Source: Agrobacterium vaccinii
GTDB taxonomy: Bacteria; Pseudomonadota; Alphaproteobacteria; Rhizobiales; Rhizobiaceae
Assembly (NCBI RefSeq): GCF_021310995.1
Contig: NZ_CP054150.1
Location: 3,052,501 to 3,116,500, forward strand
Direction of reading: 5' to 3'
DNA: 64,000 nt
The notes below the pieces were generated by a model. The model was not told the origin of the DNA. It made no database searches and saw nothing but the letters and a program-made list of their open reading frames with translations. Made by a program: the position numbers and the translations under genes. Positions 27,620 through 38,991 of this stretch are shown piece by piece. Positions within the stretch are counted from its first letter, which is position 1, and every line of letters starts with the position of its first letter.

Positions 27620-28639
27620 TTACTTCTGCGCGCCCAAAACCTTGAAGCGCGAGTTGCGGCAGACTTCCTGGCTGGAGCGAAATTCGGTCGATAGGATCGT
27701 CTCATAGGGCATGCCGCGGTTGGCAACCATCAGCAGCTTTCCACCGCTGCGCAGTGCCATTGCTGACGTCTTGATCATGGCCTGGCCGAGGGCCGGTTCC
27801 GACGCCTGACCATTGGCATGGAACGGTGGGTTCATGATGATGAGGTCGTATTTTTCCTTCGGCGGCTCTGCCACCAGATCCTGCCAGAAGAAACGTGCCG
27901 TCAGACGCGGGCAATTTTCCAGCATATTGGTCTTGGCAAATTCCAGCGCGTTCCAGTCTGCCTCGAACAGATCGATTCGGGCCGTGCGCGAAGACTTCTC
28001 AGCCAGCATGACGGAGAGATAACCCCAGCCAGCGCCGAAATCGGCAGCGTTGCCATCGAAATCCGTCGGCAGGCGCGAAGCCAAAAGCTCGGAACCGCCA
28101 TCGACGCGATCGTGCGAAAACATGCCCGGCATGGCCGTAAAGCGACCATCGATGGTCACAGTGCCCTGCTGGAGTTTGGAAACGGCTGCTGAGACATCGT
28201 CAGGACGTGTGAACCAGATGGCGACGCCGTGATACTTCGGTGTCGATTCCGCTTCGATGCCGAGCTTCGACAAGGTCTTGCGCAGCGTGACGATGCCGTC
28301 TTCCTTGGAACCGGCAGCGACAATCAGACCGCCAGCCTTGACGCGGGTCAGCGCCTCGGCAAGACGGTTTTCGTTTTCGCCACGGTGCTTGCCGCCGATG
28401 AGAAGTGCGACGTCATAATCTTCACCTGATATCTCCGGCGCGACCTCTGCGCCCTGCGCTTGCAGTGCACGGTAGAGCGGGCGCAGGTTCTGAACGGCTG
28501 TGATGGCAGCCTCGAACCCTTCCAGACGTGGCGCGCCTGCTTCAGCGCCCAAAAACAGAACGCGTTCGCCCGCTTTGGGGCTCGCCAGCATGTCTGCGGC
28601 AAAGGGATGAAACAGGGTTTTGACAGCGTCACGGCTCAT
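27620..28639 (-). CDS. rRNA (guanine-N2) methyltransferase, RsmC/RlmG-like
   Basis: A 339-residue class I SAM-dependent methyltransferase. The C-terminal half has the SAM-binding DFGAGWGYLSVMLAE and the catalytic NPPFHANGQ (NPPF motif of N2-guanine methylation). The N-terminal half is a second, degenerate methyltransferase-like domain, the layout of RsmC (16S G1207) and RlmG (23S G1835). Sequence alone does not separate the two. It is convergent with the AEC gene and follows the pnp terminator on the same strand. Confidence 0.85.
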   Translation of the reverse strand: MSRDAVKTLFHPFAADMLASPKAGERVLFLGAEAGAPRLEGFEAAITAVQNLRPLYRALQAQGAEVAPEISGEDYDVALLIGGKHRGENENRLAEALTRVKAGGLIVAAGSKEDGIVTLRKTLSKLGIEAESTPKYHGVAIWFTRPDDVSAAVSKLQQGTVTIDGRFTAMPGMFSHDRVDGGSELLASRLPTDFDGNAADFGAGWGYLSVMLAEKSSRTARIDLFEADWNALEFAKTNMLENCPRLTARFFWQDLVAEPPKEKYDLIIMNPPFHANGQASEPALGQAMIKTSAMALRSGGKLLMVANRGMPYETILSTEFRSSQEVCRNSRFKVLGAQK

Positions 28640-28663
28640 GGGGTCGTTCCTAAGTTCAAATAG

Positions 28664-28692
28664 AAAAAAGGCGCGGGGAGAAATCCCGCGCC
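28664..28692 (-). terminator. Intrinsic terminator of pnp
   Basis: Read on the minus strand, GGCGCGGG and CCCGCGCC form an 8-bp stem with a 7-base loop, followed by six T. It lies 26 bases past the pnp stop. Confidence 0.88.
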
Positions 28693-28717
28693 TCGATATC
28701 TGTTAGCGCCAGCTACC

Positions 28718-30859
28718 TTATTCGGCAGCTTCGCCTTCGCTCTTCTTTTCAGCAACGGCTTCCTTGCCGGTTGCCTGATCGACAACCTTCATGGAAAGGC
28801 GAACCTTGCCACGCTCATCGAAGCCCATCAGCTTGACCCAAACCTTGTCGCCTTCCTTGACGACGTCGGAGGTCTTGGCAACGCGATCGGATGCCAGCTG
28901 CGAGATGTGAACGAGGCCGTCGCGTGCGCCGAAGAAGTTGACGAATGCACCGAAGTCAGCGGTCTTGACGACCGTGCCTTCGTAGATCATGCCGACTTCA
29001 GGCTCTGCAACGATGGAGTGGATCCACTTGCGGGCCGCTTCGATTTCCTTGCCGGAAGAAGACGCGATCTTGACGGTACCATCGTCTTCGATGTTGATCT
29101 TCGCGCCAGTCTTTTCGACGATTTCGCGGATGACCTTGCCGCCGGAGCCGATGACTTCACGGATCTTGTCGACCGGAATGTTCATGACTTCGATGCGTGG
29201 AGCAAATTCGCCGAGCTGCGAACGTCCCTCGGTGATGGCGTTGGCCATTTCGCCGAGAATGTGCGTACGACCGCCCTTTGCCTGCTCCAGTGCGACCTTC
29301 ATGATCTCTTCGGTGATACCGGCGATCTTGATGTCCATCTGCAGCGAGGTGATGCCGTCTGCCGTACCGGCAACCTTGAAGTCCATATCGCCGAGGTGAT
29401 CTTCGTCACCCAGGATATCGGAGAGAACAGCGAAGCGTTCGCCTTCAAGGATGAGGCCCATGGCAATACCGGCCACTGGCTTTGCAAGCGGAACGCCTGC
29501 ATCCATCAGAGCGAGCGATGTGCCGCAAACGGTCGCCATCGAGGACGAGCCGTTGGACTCGGTGATCTCGGAAACGACGCGCAGCGTGTAAGGGAACTGT
29601 TCGACCGATGGCAGCATCGGGCGGATTGCGCGCCATGCCAGCTTGCCGTGACCGATTTCGCGGCGGCCCGGGGAGCCCATACGGCCTGTTTCACCAACCG
29701 AGTAGGGAGGGAAGTTGTAATGCAGAAGGAAGCGTTCCTTGTACATGCCTGTTAGGCTGTCCACGTACTGCTCGTCTTCGCCGGTGCCGAGTGTGGCAAC
29801 AACGATGGCCTGAGTTTCGCCGCGTGTGAACAGCGCCGAACCGTGGGTGCGTGGCAGCATGCCGACTTCAGACACGATCGGACGAACGGTGGACAGATCG
29901 CGACCGTCGATGCGGCTCTTGGTGTCCAGAATGTTCCAGCGAACGATTTTTGCCTGAATGTGCTTGAAGACAGCGCCGATCACTTCATTGGTGTACTTCG
30001 GCTCTGCACCTTCTGGGAAGAAGTGTGCCTTGACCTTGGCCTTGACGGCGTCAACCGCGTTGTAACGGGCAGCCTTTTCGGTGATCTTGTAGGCGTCGCG
30101 CAGTTCAGCTTCGGCAAGGCCGAGCATTTCCGTTTCGAGAGCGGAGAAATCTTCCGGCTCGAATTCGCGTGGTTCCTTGGCAGCAACTTCAGCCAGCTTG
30201 ATGATGGCGTCGATGACCGGCTGGAAACCGCGATGACCGAACATCACAGCGCCGAGCATGATCTCTTCGTTGAGTTCCTTGGCTTCCGACTCGACCATCA
30301 GGACGGCGTCCTGCGTACCGGCAACGACCAGATCCAGAACCGACTCGTCCATCTCGTCGAGATGCGGGTTCAGAACATATTCGCCGTTGATGTAGCCGAC
30401 GCGTGCGCCGCCGACGGGGCCCATGAATGGAACGCCCGACAGCGTCAGGGCAGCAGAGGCTGCAACCATCGACAAGACGTCAGGATCGTTTTCGAGGTCG
30501 TGCTGAATGACGGTAACGACAACCTGGGTGTCGTTCTTGTAGCCTTCAGGAAACAGCGGGCGGATCGGGCGGTCGATCAGGCGGGAAACCAGGGTTTCCT
30601 TTTCGGAAGGACGACCTTCGCGCTTGAAATAGCCACCGGGGATCTTGCCGGCTGCGTATGTCTTTTCCTGGTAGTTGACGGTCAGCGGGAAGAAGTCCTG
30701 ACCGGGCTTTGGCGACTTTGCGGAAACGACGGTCGCGAGAACCATTGTTTCGCCGTAGGTTGCGATAACCGCACCATCGGCCTGACGGGCGACTTTGCCT
30801 GTCTCAAGTCTTAGAGGGCGGCCTGCCCACTCGATTTCGACGGAGTGTTGATTGAACAT
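28718..30859 (-). CDS. pnp: Polyribonucleotide nucleotidyltransferase
   Basis: A 3'-to-5' phosphorolytic exoribonuclease and degradosome component. The 713-residue protein has two RNase PH domains (about 1-220 and 310-545), a linking helical domain, a KH domain ([20 protein letters not shown], about 558-577) and an S1 domain near 620-690 ([20 protein letters not shown]). The length is standard. It follows rpsO after a terminator, so besides read-through it probably has its own promoter; the 300-base leader contains a hairpin that could serve RNase-dependent autoregulation as in E. coli (inference). Confidence 0.97.
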   Translation of the reverse strand: MFNQHSVEIEWAGRPLRLETGKVARQADGAVIATYGETMVLATVVSAKSPKPGQDFFPLTVNYQEKTYAAGKIPGGYFKREGRPSEKETLVSRLIDRPIRPLFPEGYKNDTQVVVTVIQHDLENDPDVLSMVAASAALTLSGVPFMGPVGGARVGYINGEYVLNPHLDEMDESVLDLVVAGTQDAVLMVESEAKELNEEIMLGAVMFGHRGFQPVIDAIIKLAEVAAKEPREFEPEDFSALETEMLGLAEAELRDAYKITEKAARYNAVDAVKAKVKAHFFPEGAEPKYTNEVIGAVFKHIQAKIVRWNILDTKSRIDGRDLSTVRPIVSEVGMLPRTHGSALFTRGETQAIVVATLGTGEDEQYVDSLTGMYKERFLLHYNFPPYSVGETGRMGSPGRREIGHGKLAWRAIRPMLPSVEQFPYTLRVVSEITESNGSSSMATVCGTSLALMDAGVPLAKPVAGIAMGLILEGERFAVLSDILGDEDHLGDMDFKVAGTADGITSLQMDIKIAGITEEIMKVALEQAKGGRTHILGEMANAITEGRSQLGEFAPRIEVMNIPVDKIREVIGSGGKVIREIVEKTGAKINIEDDGTVKIASSSGKEIEAARKWIHSIVAEPEVGMIYEGTVVKTADFGAFVNFFGARDGLVHISQLASDRVAKTSDVVKEGDKVWVKLMGFDERGKVRLSMKVVDQATGKEAVAEKKSEGEAAE

Positions 30860-31121
30860 ATCTTGTCCTCAAATGTAGCCACGGTCCTCTCAAAAAGCGG
30901 AGAACACGCGGGCTGCAACGTATCACGGGCAAGACAGCAGGGCGCTTTGGTCCATATTTCGTGTGAAACATGGCAACGCGTCGAAGCGTTGCAAAAGCAT
31001 CCGGCAATCCTGCCCCATGACAGGTCATCGGTTATATCAGACGGCACCGGCCCATCCGGCCCATCTTCTGTTGGCGTCCTGAGGGACTGCCATTATCAGC
31101 ATGCCAGCACAGGGCTGGAAT
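30860..31121 (-). promoter_or_regulatory. pnp leader region with hairpin
   Basis: A non-coding stretch between the rpsO terminator and pnp. A hairpin GCAACGC/GCGTTGC (30973-30992, loop GTCGAA) lies about 115 bases before the pnp start codon. No coding gene is visible here. In enterobacteria the pnp leader is cut by RNase III and controls the gene; whether that applies here is open. Confidence 0.4.
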
Positions 31122-31158
31122 AAAAACCGGCGGGAATTTCGTGATCGAAACCCGCCGG
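31122..31158 (-). terminator. Intrinsic terminator of rpsO
   Basis: On the minus strand, CCGGCGGG and CCCGCCGG form a perfect 8-bp stem (16-base loop) ending in TTTTT, 9 bases past the rpsO stop codon. Confidence 0.85.
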
Positions 31159-31166
31159 AAAAGTTT

Positions 31167-31436
31167 TTAGCGGCGAATGCCGAGTGCGCTGATCAGCTTG
31201 GTGTAACGGCTTTCGTCCTTCTTCTTGACGTAGTCGAGAAGCGAACGGCGGCTGGAAACCATGGTCAGAAGGCCACGACGGGAGTGGTTGTCCTTCTTGT
31301 GATCCTTGAAGTGGCCTGTCAGGTTGTTGATCCGTTCGGTCAAAATTGCGACCTGAACTTCCGGCGAACCGGTATCACCTTCCTTGATGGCGTATTCCTT
31401 GATGAGTTCGGCTTTGCGCTCTGCAGTAATCGACAT
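31167..31436 (-). CDS. rpsO: 30S ribosomal protein S15
   Basis: An 89-residue primary 16S-binding protein. The start [16 protein letters not shown] and the segments [22 protein letters not shown] and [13 protein letters not shown] are diagnostic. A frame extending 13 codons upstream is rejected because AAGGA lies 8 bases before this ATG and the family length is 89. It has terminators on both sides, so it probably forms its own unit between truB and pnp. Confidence 0.97.
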   Translation of the reverse strand: MSITAERKAELIKEYAIKEGDTGSPEVQVAILTERINNLTGHFKDHKKDNHSRRGLLTMVSSRRSLLDYVKKKDESRYTKLISALGIRR

Positions 31437-31562
31437 CGGACGATCCTTTCTATTTAAGGAAAAACGGGACGCCAAGCACCGGGATGTCGTCCAGCACTGG
31501 CCATGTAGTAGCGCGGGCCAAGCCCAAGCTGCGCTGCCTATAAACCAAACGGCCCATAAAGG

Positions 31563-31588
31563 AAAGAGGCGATTGGTTTCGCCTCTTT
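31563..31588 (-). terminator. Intrinsic terminator after truB
   Basis: On the minus strand, AAAGAGGCG and CGCCTCTTT form a 9-bp stem with an 8-base loop, followed by CCTTT. It separates the rimP-truB operon from rpsO. Confidence 0.75.
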
Positions 31589-31629
31589 GGGTCGCTCAGC
31601 CATCAACGTGGGTGTGTATGCTGTCGTTA

Positions 31630-32577
31630 TCAGCCGAAAACGCGCTTCGGGCGGAACTCGCCTTCGGCAATTTCGCCGATGGCAATAAGCTTGCCGCGAG
31701 CGGTCGCATAGGCTTCCATCTCCTGTGTCGGCGCATCGCGCCCGCGCAGAAGAATGGGATTACCCATTTTGAGCCGATGGGCCTGGTCATCATTGATGAT
31801 GAGATGCGGCAGCGACGAAAGCGCTTCCGACGTGTCGATCAAATAGGCGTCCAGCGCCGCCAACCGCTCGTCACGGTCTTCGATGGCTTCGAACTCGACA
31901 AGCTTTGCAAGCGGCACCATCGCGTCTTCGGCAAAGGGTGCGACCATGGAGCGGCGCAGCTCAGAGATAAAGCCATAGCAACCCAGATCGCGGCCCATGT
32001 CACGGGCAAGTGCACGCACATAGGTTCCCTTGCCGCACTCCACTTCGAAATGGGCGGTATCGGCATCGGGGCAGGCCAGCAGGGTGATCCGGTGTATCTC
32101 GACCTCACGGGCCGGAATTTCGACTTCCTCGCCACTGCGCGCCAGATCGTAGGCCCGCTCTCCGGCAATCTTGATCGCGGAAAACTGCGGCGGTATCTGG
32201 AGGATCGTGCCGGTATAGTTGGGCAGCAGATCGCGGATCGCCTGCTCATTCGGACGGTCGGCTGATGTGTTGAGCACATCACCTTCCATGTCGTCGGTGG
32301 TCCGCTCTTCGCCCCAGGTTACGGTGAACTCGTATATCTTACGGCCATCCATCACATAAGGCACGGTCTTCGTGGCATCTCCCAGCGCAATCGGCAACAT
32401 ACCGGAGGCCAAGGGATCAAGCGTGCCAGCATGACCGGCCTTCTGTGCGTTGAAGAGCCATTTGATTTTCGAAACGGCCTCGGTAGAGCCGAAATCGAAC
32501 GGCTTGTCGAGGATAAGCCAGCCGGAAATCGGTCGGCCCTTGGGCTTACGGTGTTGTTGTTTGCGTGGTTTGGACAT
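31630..32577 (-). CDS. truB: tRNA pseudouridine(55) synthase
   Basis: Makes pseudouridine 55 in the T-loop of tRNAs. The 315-residue protein contains the catalytic aspartate in [20 protein letters not shown] near residues 53-72 and the opening [16 protein letters not shown]-terminal [19 protein letters not shown] matches the TruB tail. It starts 3 bases after the rbfA stop, in the usual operon order. Confidence 0.96.
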   Translation of the reverse strand: MSKPRKQQHRKPKGRPISGWLILDKPFDFGSTEAVSKIKWLFNAQKAGHAGTLDPLASGMLPIALGDATKTVPYVMDGRKIYEFTVTWGEERTTDDMEGDVLNTSADRPNEQAIRDLLPNYTGTILQIPPQFSAIKIAGERAYDLARSGEEVEIPAREVEIHRITLLACPDADTAHFEVECGKGTYVRALARDMGRDLGCYGFISELRRSMVAPFAEDAMVPLAKLVEFEAIEDRDERLAALDAYLIDTSEALSSLPHLIINDDQAHRLKMGNPILLRGRDAPTQEMEAYATARGKLIAIGEIAEGEFRPKRVFG

Positions 32578-32580
32578 GCT

Positions 32581-32997
32581 TCAGTTCTGTTCGTCGTCTT
32601 TTTCGTTTGAAGGTCCCAGATCGCGCTGCACCTCCGGCGAACGCAGGAGCGCGTCGATCTTCTTGTAATTGTCGAAGCTGGTATCGTCGCGGAACCGGAG
32701 CTCCGGCACATATTTCAGCTGCCGCAAATGCGGGCCCAAGCGGCCACGCAGAAATTTGGCGTGGCGGTTCAGTGCCGTGATCGTATCGGTGTGGTCGTCA
32801 ACGCCAATCGGCGTCACGTAAGCGGTCGCGATCTTGAGATCGGTCGACATGCGCACTTCCGAAATGGAAATCACCGTCTTTTCGATCAGATCGTCGCGAA
32901 CTTCGCCGCGTTGCAGAATTTGGGTCACCGCAGCGCGAACCTGTTCGGCAACGCGCAGCATGCGTTGCGAGGGCGCGGATGATGATGCTTTTGCCAT
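32581..32997 (-). CDS. rbfA: Ribosome-binding factor A
   Basis: A 138-residue KH-fold protein needed for 16S 5'-end maturation and cold adaptation. The sequence has [21 protein letters not shown] at the start and [20 protein letters not shown] in the RNA-binding part, both family signatures. Located between infB and truB as in most bacteria. Confidence 0.95.
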   Translation of the reverse strand: MAKASSSAPSQRMLRVAEQVRAAVTQILQRGEVRDDLIEKTVISISEVRMSTDLKIATAYVTPIGVDDHTDTITALNRHAKFLRGRLGPHLRQLKYVPELRFRDDTSFDNYKKIDALLRSPEVQRDLGPSNEKDDEQN

Positions 32998-33022
32998 TTT
33001 ATCTTAGCCTTAAACAAAGCGA

Positions 33023-33041
33023 GCGCCGGTTAAGCCGGCGC
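33023..33041 (-). terminator. Intercistronic hairpin between infB and rbfA
   Basis: GCGCCGG and CCGGCGC form a perfect 7-bp stem with a 5-base loop and no T-run. It probably affects mRNA stability rather than ending transcription. Confidence 0.45.
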
Positions 33042-33072
33042 CCGACAGTGTATTCTCGTTGTGGCGAAACGC

Positions 33073-35805
33073 TTAGAGCGTTCTGGTGATGTGCTCTACG
33101 CGGAAGCACTCGATGGTGTCGCCTGCACGGATGTCCTCGTAGTTTTCGAACGCCATACCGCACTCCTGACCAACCGGCACTTCGCCGACTTCGTCCTTGA
33201 AGCGCTTGAGCGTCTTGAGCTTGCCTTCGTGGATGACGACATTGTCGCGCACCAGACGAACGCCTGCACCACGTTCCACCTTGCCTTCGACGACACGGCA
33301 ACCGGCAACCTTGCCGACCTTCGTGATGTTGAAGACTTCCAGGATTTCGGCGTTGCCGAGGAAGGTTTCGCGGCGTTCCGGAGACAGAAGACCCGACATC
33401 GCTGCTTTCACGTCATCCACCAGATCGTAGATGATGTTGTAGTAGCGAATTTCGATACCGGCGCGTTCGGATGCGGTCCGTGCCTGAGCGTTGGCGCGTA
33501 CGTTGAAGCCGATGATCGCAGCGTTGGAGGCCTCGGCAAGCGAGATATCCGACTCCGTGATCGCACCTGCACCAGAGTGGATGATGCGTGCGCGAACTTC
33601 GTCTGTTCCAAGCTTTTCAAGCGATGCGATGATCGCTTCGACAGAACCCTGCACGTCACCCTTGATGAGCAACGGGAAGTCCTTGCGGCCACTGGCCTGC
33701 AACTGCGTCATCATCTGTTCCAGCGAACCGCGCTGGCCAGTCTGACGGGCAACAGCCTTGTCACGTGTCAGGCGCTGACGGTACTCGGAAATTTCACGCG
33801 CACGGCTTTCGTTTTCGACGACCGCGAAGCGGTCACCGGCAGATGGTGTACCCGAAAGGCCGAGAACCTCGACTGGTGTAGCCGGACCGGCTTCCTTGAC
33901 GTGTTCGCCCTTGTCGTTGACGAGTGCGCGCACACGGCCCCACTGGTCGCCGGCAACGATGATCTGGCCCGGACGCAACACGCCCTTCTGAACCAGAATA
34001 GTCGCCACGGAACCACGACCGCGATCGAGCTGAGCTTCGATAACCGTACCTTCCGCGGTGCGGTTGAGGTTTGCCTTCAGATCGAGAATTTCGGCCTGGA
34101 GCAGAACGGCTTCGAGAAGCTTGTCGAGGTTGAGCTTGTTCTTTGCGGACACTTCCACATCGAGAACTTCACCTCCCATGGATTCGACGAAGACTTCGTG
34201 CTGCAACAGCTGCTGGCGAACCTTTTCAGGGTTTGCCTCGTGCTTGTCGATCTTGTTGATTGCCACGATGATCGGCACACCAGCGGCTTTTGCGTGGTTG
34301 ATCGATTCAATCGTCTGCGGCATCACGCTGTCATCGGCTGCGACCACCAGAATGGCGATGTCGGTTGCCTGCGCACCCCGAGCACGCATGGCCGTAAAGG
34401 CGGCATGGCCGGGGGTGTCGATGAAGGTGATCTTGTGACCGTTCTTCTCGACCTGATAGGCGCCGATATGCTGAGTGATACCGCCGGCTTCACCCGAAAC
34501 AACGCTCGTCTGACGGATGGCGTCGAGCAGCGATGTCTTGCCGTGGTCGACGTGACCCATGATGGTAACGACCGGAGGACGCGAAACCAGTTCGCCGCCA
34601 TCGTCGTCGGATACGTTGAAGATGCCTTCTTCGATGTCGGATTCGGATACGCGCTTGACGGTATGGCCGAATTCGCCAGCGATGATTTCGGCCAGATCGG
34701 CGTCGATGACGTCGCCCGGCTTCATCATCTGACCTTCCTTCATCAGGTACTTGATCACATCGACGGCCCGTTCGGACATACGCTGCGACAGTTCCTGAAT
34801 GGTGATGGTCTCAGGCAGAATGACTTCACGCATGACCTTTTCGCGGGTTTCCTGCATCTGGCCACGACGGAATTTTTCCTGACGGCGGCGCATGGCGGAA
34901 AGCGAGCGACCGCGCGGGCTGCCGTCTTCTTCCAGATTGGACGTTACCGTCAACTTGCCACGACGACGCTCTTCTTCGGTCTTCAGGCGGGCCGCAGGCT
35001 TGGTCGGGGCAGGGGCCGCGACCTTGCCGCGAACCGGTACGCCACTGCGACGTGCACCACGATCGTCTTCTTCCTCGCCACCGGGGCGACGGCCACGGGG
35101 ACCGGCATTGTCGATCGGTGTCGGAACGGCAGCCGGAACGGTGCGCAGCTGCGGACGTGAGTCCGGGCGGCCCGTGCTGGCAGGTGTTCTGGTCGCAACA
35201 GGCGCAGGTGCGGCTTCGGCAGGCGCTGCAACAGGAGCCGGTGCCGTCTTGGCAGCGAGGGCTTCTTCGGCTGCGCGGCGCGCAGCCTCTTCCTTCTCGG
35301 CCACTGCACGGGCTTCTTCTTCGATTTTTCGGCGTGCTTCGTCTTCGGCGCGCTGCTTGGCTTCTACGATGTCGCGAGCCTGAGCTTCTGCGAGAGCCCG
35401 ACGGCGCGCATCCATTTCGCCAGCCGAAAGGTCATGCAGGACGGCGCCACGCGGGCGGTCCGGCTGACGCGCAGGCTGCGAAGATGGCGCAGAGCGGTTC
35501 TGATTGTTGTTATTGTTCTGGTTGCCAGACTGATAGGGCCGCTGCGCCTGAGGCTGCTGCGGGCGCTGAGCTGCGGCAGGCGCTGTAGGCCGTGCTGGCT
35601 GTGGTGCTGCTGTCACTGTCGGCGTGATGGGCTTTTCGTCTTCGGGACGCAATGGGCGGCGTTTGCGTGTCTCCACGACAACCGCGTTGGTGCGACCACG
35701 ACCCATATCCTGACGCACAGTTCCCGTAGACGCTCCACTCGGCTTCAGAGTAAGGGTCTTCTTGGGTTGTGCGTTGAGTGTCTTGTCGTCGTTGTTATCG
35801 GTCAT
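33073..35805 (-). CDS. infB: Translation initiation factor IF-2
   Basis: The GTPase that brings initiator tRNA to the 30S subunit. The 910-residue protein has a long N-terminal region rich in Ala, Pro, Arg and Glu (to about 300, with a charged helical stretch around 130-190 of the [22 protein letters not shown] type), the IF-2 N domain, the G domain ([22 protein letters not shown]) at about 410-580, and the C-terminal tRNA-binding domains. Length is typical of alphaproteobacteria. It overlaps no other gene; 102 bases separate it from the ylxR-like gene. Confidence 0.97.
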   Translation of the reverse strand: MTDNNDDKTLNAQPKKTLTLKPSGASTGTVRQDMGRGRTNAVVVETRKRRPLRPEDEKPITPTVTAAPQPARPTAPAAAQRPQQPQAQRPYQSGNQNNNNNQNRSAPSSQPARQPDRPRGAVLHDLSAGEMDARRRALAEAQARDIVEAKQRAEDEARRKIEEEARAVAEKEEAARRAAEEALAAKTAPAPVAAPAEAAPAPVATRTPASTGRPDSRPQLRTVPAAVPTPIDNAGPRGRRPGGEEEDDRGARRSGVPVRGKVAAPAPTKPAARLKTEEERRRGKLTVTSNLEEDGSPRGRSLSAMRRRQEKFRRGQMQETREKVMREVILPETITIQELSQRMSERAVDVIKYLMKEGQMMKPGDVIDADLAEIIAGEFGHTVKRVSESDIEEGIFNVSDDDGGELVSRPPVVTIMGHVDHGKTSLLDAIRQTSVVSGEAGGITQHIGAYQVEKNGHKITFIDTPGHAAFTAMRARGAQATDIAILVVAADDSVMPQTIESINHAKAAGVPIIVAINKIDKHEANPEKVRQQLLQHEVFVESMGGEVLDVEVSAKNKLNLDKLLEAVLLQAEILDLKANLNRTAEGTVIEAQLDRGRGSVATILVQKGVLRPGQIIVAGDQWGRVRALVNDKGEHVKEAGPATPVEVLGLSGTPSAGDRFAVVENESRAREISEYRQRLTRDKAVARQTGQRGSLEQMMTQLQASGRKDFPLLIKGDVQGSVEAIIASLEKLGTDEVRARIIHSGAGAITESDISLAEASNAAIIGFNVRANAQARTASERAGIEIRYYNIIYDLVDDVKAAMSGLLSPERRETFLGNAEILEVFNITKVGKVAGCRVVEGKVERGAGVRLVRDNVVIHEGKLKTLKRFKDEVGEVPVGQECGMAFENYEDIRAGDTIECFRVEHITRTL

Positions 35806-35907
35806 TCCGTTCCCGTTCCTTCGGACGAGAGCCGGATGACATTCATCAGGCCCTGTCTTTAACTAGCTGCATCCGAACGCGGTGGCGGATAAAGTCCGAT
35901 GACCGCG

Positions 35908-36600
35908 TCATTGTATTGTCCGGGCAGCGTCTAAATCCGCCTGAGGTTTATCGCCATTGCGATATCGCTCGAGCATCTTTGCGCGCTTCACTACACCCTC
36001 ACCCGCCTGCCCTGCAAGCGCGCAGGCATGGATAAAAGCATTCTGGCCCATCAGTTCGTCCATTTCCTGCTCGCTGAAGAGCCGAAAGGACGGTATTTCT
36101 GTCTCGGCGCCTGAGCCGAGGGTCCAGGCCTTGCGGGCCTGGTTGATCTTTCTCACGCCATCCGGCGCGGCATCCGTTGCGTGGAACACCGCAAGGGCAT
36201 GTCCCGAACGCACGGACGCATCCACTTTCGTGGCGCCGCTGATGAACTGACCCGCCTTGCGCGCCATGTTCATCATTCCGGTCAGCTGCTGCGCCATCAG
36301 CCGGTCCATCATCTCAAGGAGTTCAGGTCCGGTTTTGACATCCGTCTTCAAGGCGCGCGCGAAAAGCTTCTTCGCAATGGCCTTCTCGATCAGGGCGCGC
36401 TCGGGAGTGACCCAGCATCCGCGCCCTGGCAATTGGCGTTTCAGGTCCGGAACAACGCTTTTGTCCGGGCCTGCGACAAAACGGACCAACTCATCGGGTG
36501 TTCCACTCTGCCGCGTTACAATGCACATCCGCTCGCTGCCTGTACCTTCGACCAGCTCGTCATCGAGCAGGTCGTCAGGCTCATGCGCTTGCGAAATCAT
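35908..36600 (-). CDS. YlxR-type RNA-binding protein fused to an L7Ae-like domain
   Basis: A 230-residue protein with two parts. The N-terminal YlxR (DUF448) domain, about 20-95, holds RMCIVTRQSGTPDELVRFV and PGRGCWVTPER. The C-terminal part, about 105-190, resembles ribosomal L7Ae/YlxQ-like folds (MNMARKAGQFISGATKVDASVRSG cut here to its two ends: MNMARKAGQF and SGATKVD). In Gram-positives these are separate genes ylxR and ylxQ; the fusion is common in alphaproteobacteria. The start overlaps the nusA stop by 4 bases. Probable RNA-binding role in ribosome assembly or transcription; unproven. Confidence 0.85.
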   Translation of the reverse strand: MISQAHEPDDLLDDELVEGTGSERMCIVTRQSGTPDELVRFVAGPDKSVVPDLKRQLPGRGCWVTPERALIEKAIAKKLFARALKTDVKTGPELLEMMDRLMAQQLTGMMNMARKAGQFISGATKVDASVRSGHALAVFHATDAAPDGVRKINQARKAWTLGSGAETEIPSFRLFSEQEMDELMGQNAFIHACALAGQAGEGVVKRAKMLERYRNGDKPQADLDAARTIQ

Positions 36601-38207
36601 TCCTGATCGGCGGTATCCGCCTCCTCGGTAGCAACCTCTTCCTGCTTAGCAGCAAGATCTTCAGCGGTGATCCAGCCAGCCAGAAGACGGGCCTGAACGA
36701 TCATGTTCTCGGCTTCGACGCGCGACACGTCGAGCTTGGAGAAGGTACCTTCGAACTTCTTGGTCTCGCCGTCCTTGCGTTCGCTCCAACCGACCAGATC
36801 GTCAGCGGCGCAGCCTGCGAAGTCTTCGATGTTCTTCACACCTTCTTCGCCCAGTGCCACCAGCATCTGCGATGTCAGGCCGTCTATCTGGCGCAGTTCG
36901 TCGGACACGCCGAGCTCCTTGCGCTTGGCATCCATTTCCGTCTCGATACGCTCGATATATTCTTTCGCGCGTGTCTGGATTTCGACAGCCGTATCTTCAT
37001 CGAAACCGTCGATGGACGAGATTTCGCTCAGGTCCACGTAAGCCAGTTCCTCGACCTGTGCGAAGCCTTCGGATGCCAGAACCTGGCCGACCATTTCGTC
37101 CACATCCAGCGCTTCCATGAAGATGCCGGTGCGTTCGTTGAATTCCTTCTGACGGCGCTCGGACTCTTCGGCTTCCGTCATGATGTCGATGTCCCAGCCG
37201 GTCAGCTGCGATGCCAGGCGCACGTTCTGGCCGCGACGACCGATGGCCAGCGACAGCTGCTCATCCGGCACGACGACTTCAATGCGCTCTGCCTCTTCGT
37301 CGAGAACGACCTTGGAAACTTCAGCGGGCTGAAGGGCGTTGACGATGAAGGATGCCGGGTCCTGAGACCATGGAATGATGTCGATCTTTTCGCCCTGAAG
37401 CTCACCAACAACGGCCTGAACGCGCGAACCGCGCATACCCACGCAAGCGCCGACCGGATCGATCGAGCTATCGTTGGAGATGACGGCGATCTTGGCACGC
37501 GAACCGGGGTCACGGGCAACCGACTTGATCTGGATGATGCCGTCGTAGATTTCAGGCACTTCCATGGTGAAGAGCTTGACCATGAACTGCGGATGCGTGC
37601 GCGACAGGAAAATCTGCGGGCCGCGCTGTTCGCGGCGCACGTCGTAGACGAAGGCACGAACGCGGTCGCCGTAACGCAGGTTTTCGCGAGGAATCATCTC
37701 GTCACGACGGATAATGCCTTCGCCACGACCGAGATCGACGATGACGTTGCCATACTCGACGCGCTTGACGGTACCGTTGATGATTTCGCCGATACGATCC
37801 TTGAACTCGTCATACTGGCGATCACGCTCGGCTTCACGAACCTTCTGGACGATGACCTGCTTGGCGGACTGGGCAGCGATACGGCCGAAATCCATCGGCG
37901 GCAGCGGATCGGCAATGTAGTCGCCGATCTTGGCATCGACGTTACGGTCGCGTGCCAGTTCCAACGGAATCTGCGTGCCGTAGTCTTCGGCCTTTTCGAC
38001 CACTTCGAGCAGACGCTGCAAGCGGATTTCGCCGGTCTTGGAGTTGATGTCGGCGCGAATGTTGGTCTCGGAACCGTAACGCGAGCGGGCAGCCTTCTGG
38101 ATAGCATCAGCCATTGCGGCCAGCACGATTTCGCGGTCGATGACCTTTTCGCGCGCCACAGCATCGGCGATCTGCAGAAGCTCAAGCCTATTAGCACTGA
38201 CTGCCAT
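36597..38207 (-). CDS. nusA: Transcription termination/antitermination factor NusA
   Basis: Binds RNA polymerase and nascent RNA, controlling pausing, termination and rrn antitermination. The 536-residue protein contains the polymerase-binding N domain (1-130), S1 ([20 protein letters not shown] near 138), two KH domains ([18 protein letters not shown] and [20 protein letters not shown]) and C-terminal helix-hairpin-helix repeats, ending in an acidic tail. GGAG lies 8 bases before the ATG. The second gene of the operon after rimP. Confidence 0.97.
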   Translation of the reverse strand: MAVSANRLELLQIADAVAREKVIDREIVLAAMADAIQKAARSRYGSETNIRADINSKTGEIRLQRLLEVVEKAEDYGTQIPLELARDRNVDAKIGDYIADPLPPMDFGRIAAQSAKQVIVQKVREAERDRQYDEFKDRIGEIINGTVKRVEYGNVIVDLGRGEGIIRRDEMIPRENLRYGDRVRAFVYDVRREQRGPQIFLSRTHPQFMVKLFTMEVPEIYDGIIQIKSVARDPGSRAKIAVISNDSSIDPVGACVGMRGSRVQAVVGELQGEKIDIIPWSQDPASFIVNALQPAEVSKVVLDEEAERIEVVVPDEQLSLAIGRRGQNVRLASQLTGWDIDIMTEAEESERRQKEFNERTGIFMEALDVDEMVGQVLASEGFAQVEELAYVDLSEISSIDGFDEDTAVEIQTRAKEYIERIETEMDAKRKELGVSDELRQIDGLTSQMLVALGEEGVKNIEDFAGCAADDLVGWSERKDGETKKFEGTFSKLDVSRVEAENMIVQARLLAGWITAEDLAAKQEEVATEEADTADQE

Positions 38208-38259
38208 TTTTATGTCTCCGTAAGTCGTTTTGCCCGCGTTGTCAGGGCTTACTTTGGAA

Positions 38260-38844
38260 TTAGTCTTCGTCTGCTTCTTCGTTCTGATTGGCAGCCGCGG
38301 CCTTGGCCTGCTTGTCCGCCTTCAGTGCGTCGCGAATAAGATCGTCCGTCAGGACCAACTTCGCGTCGGAAAGTGTGTTGAACGGGATCATCACCACGGG
38401 CTCTTCGCCATAGGCAATCTGGTCGCGCTCCAGTCTGAAACCGTCCGCTTCGACGCTGGCGATCTTGCCGCGAAAGCGCTTGCGGTTGTCGACCAGGATC
38501 GATGTTTCGACCTTGACGATATGGCCCTGCCAGCGAACGAAGTCGGTCTTGCGCACCATCGGCCGGTCGATGCCGGGCGACGACACTTCGAGATGATACG
38601 CCTTTTCGACGGGGTCTTCCACATCAAGAACCGGTGAAATCGCCATGGAAACGGCTTCACAGTCCTGCACGGTCATGGTTCCGTCTTCGCGCTCGGCCAT
38701 GATCTGCAGGGTCGAGCCGTTCTGGCTGGAAAGCCGGACGCGCACCAGAAGAAAGCCCATGCCTGTCAGCACCGGCTCGATGATTTCGGCGATGCGCTGG
38801 TCGATGCCTGTTTCGGTTATCAGTCTTGGTTCGGCGTCTGCCAT
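38260..38844 (-). CDS. rimP: Ribosome maturation factor RimP
   Basis: A 194-residue protein required for assembly of the 30S subunit. The N-terminal [17 protein letters not shown] and the central [19 protein letters not shown] are diagnostic for RimP. A lysine/alanine/glutamate-rich tail (about 175-194) is typical of the rhizobial form. It is the first gene of the rimP-nusA-ylxR-infB-rbfA-truB operon, with GGAAGG 5 bases before the ATG, and it stands behind a leader that carries a terminator. Confidence 0.95.
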   Translation of the reverse strand: MADAEPRLITETGIDQRIAEIIEPVLTGMGFLLVRVRLSSQNGSTLQIMAEREDGTMTVQDCEAVSMAISPVLDVEDPVEKAYHLEVSSPGIDRPMVRKTDFVRWQGHIVKVETSILVDNRKRFRGKIASVEADGFRLERDQIAYGEEPVVMIPFNTLSDAKLVLTDDLIRDALKADKQAKAAAANQNEEADED

Positions 38845-38904
38845 TCTGGCCTTCCGGTCTTTCTCTGCGCCGGAGGCTAGCTCCGGTTTTTAGGGCGCCT
38901 AACG

Positions 38905-38934
38905 AAAAAGAGCGGAGCCTTGCGGCCCCACTCT
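38905..38934 (-). terminator. Intrinsic terminator/attenuator in the rimP leader
   Basis: On the minus strand an uninterrupted 11-bp stem (with three G-U pairs) closes a GCAA tetraloop and is followed by TTTTTC. It lies 61 bases upstream of the rimP start codon and downstream of the operon's best promoter. A second hairpin, CCGGAG/CTCCGG, follows at 38870-38886. Confidence 0.8.
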
Positions 38935-38962
38935 TCATCAGACGATCAAGAATTTGAAGGTC

Positions 38963-38991
38963 CGTATAAACCCAAATCGTCGATATTGCAA
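38963..38991 (-). promoter_or_regulatory. Promoter of the rimP-nusA-infB operon
   Basis: On the minus strand TTGCAA (38991-38986) and TATACG (38968-38963) are separated by exactly 17 bases. The transcript would start near 38956 and meet the leader terminator after only about 50 bases. Confidence 0.65.

Noticed and set aside
33061..35160. A 699-codon open frame opposite infB
   Set aside because: Antisense shadow of infB; the protein sequence is rich in repeated H/D/R/L patterns typical of reversed GC-rich codons.
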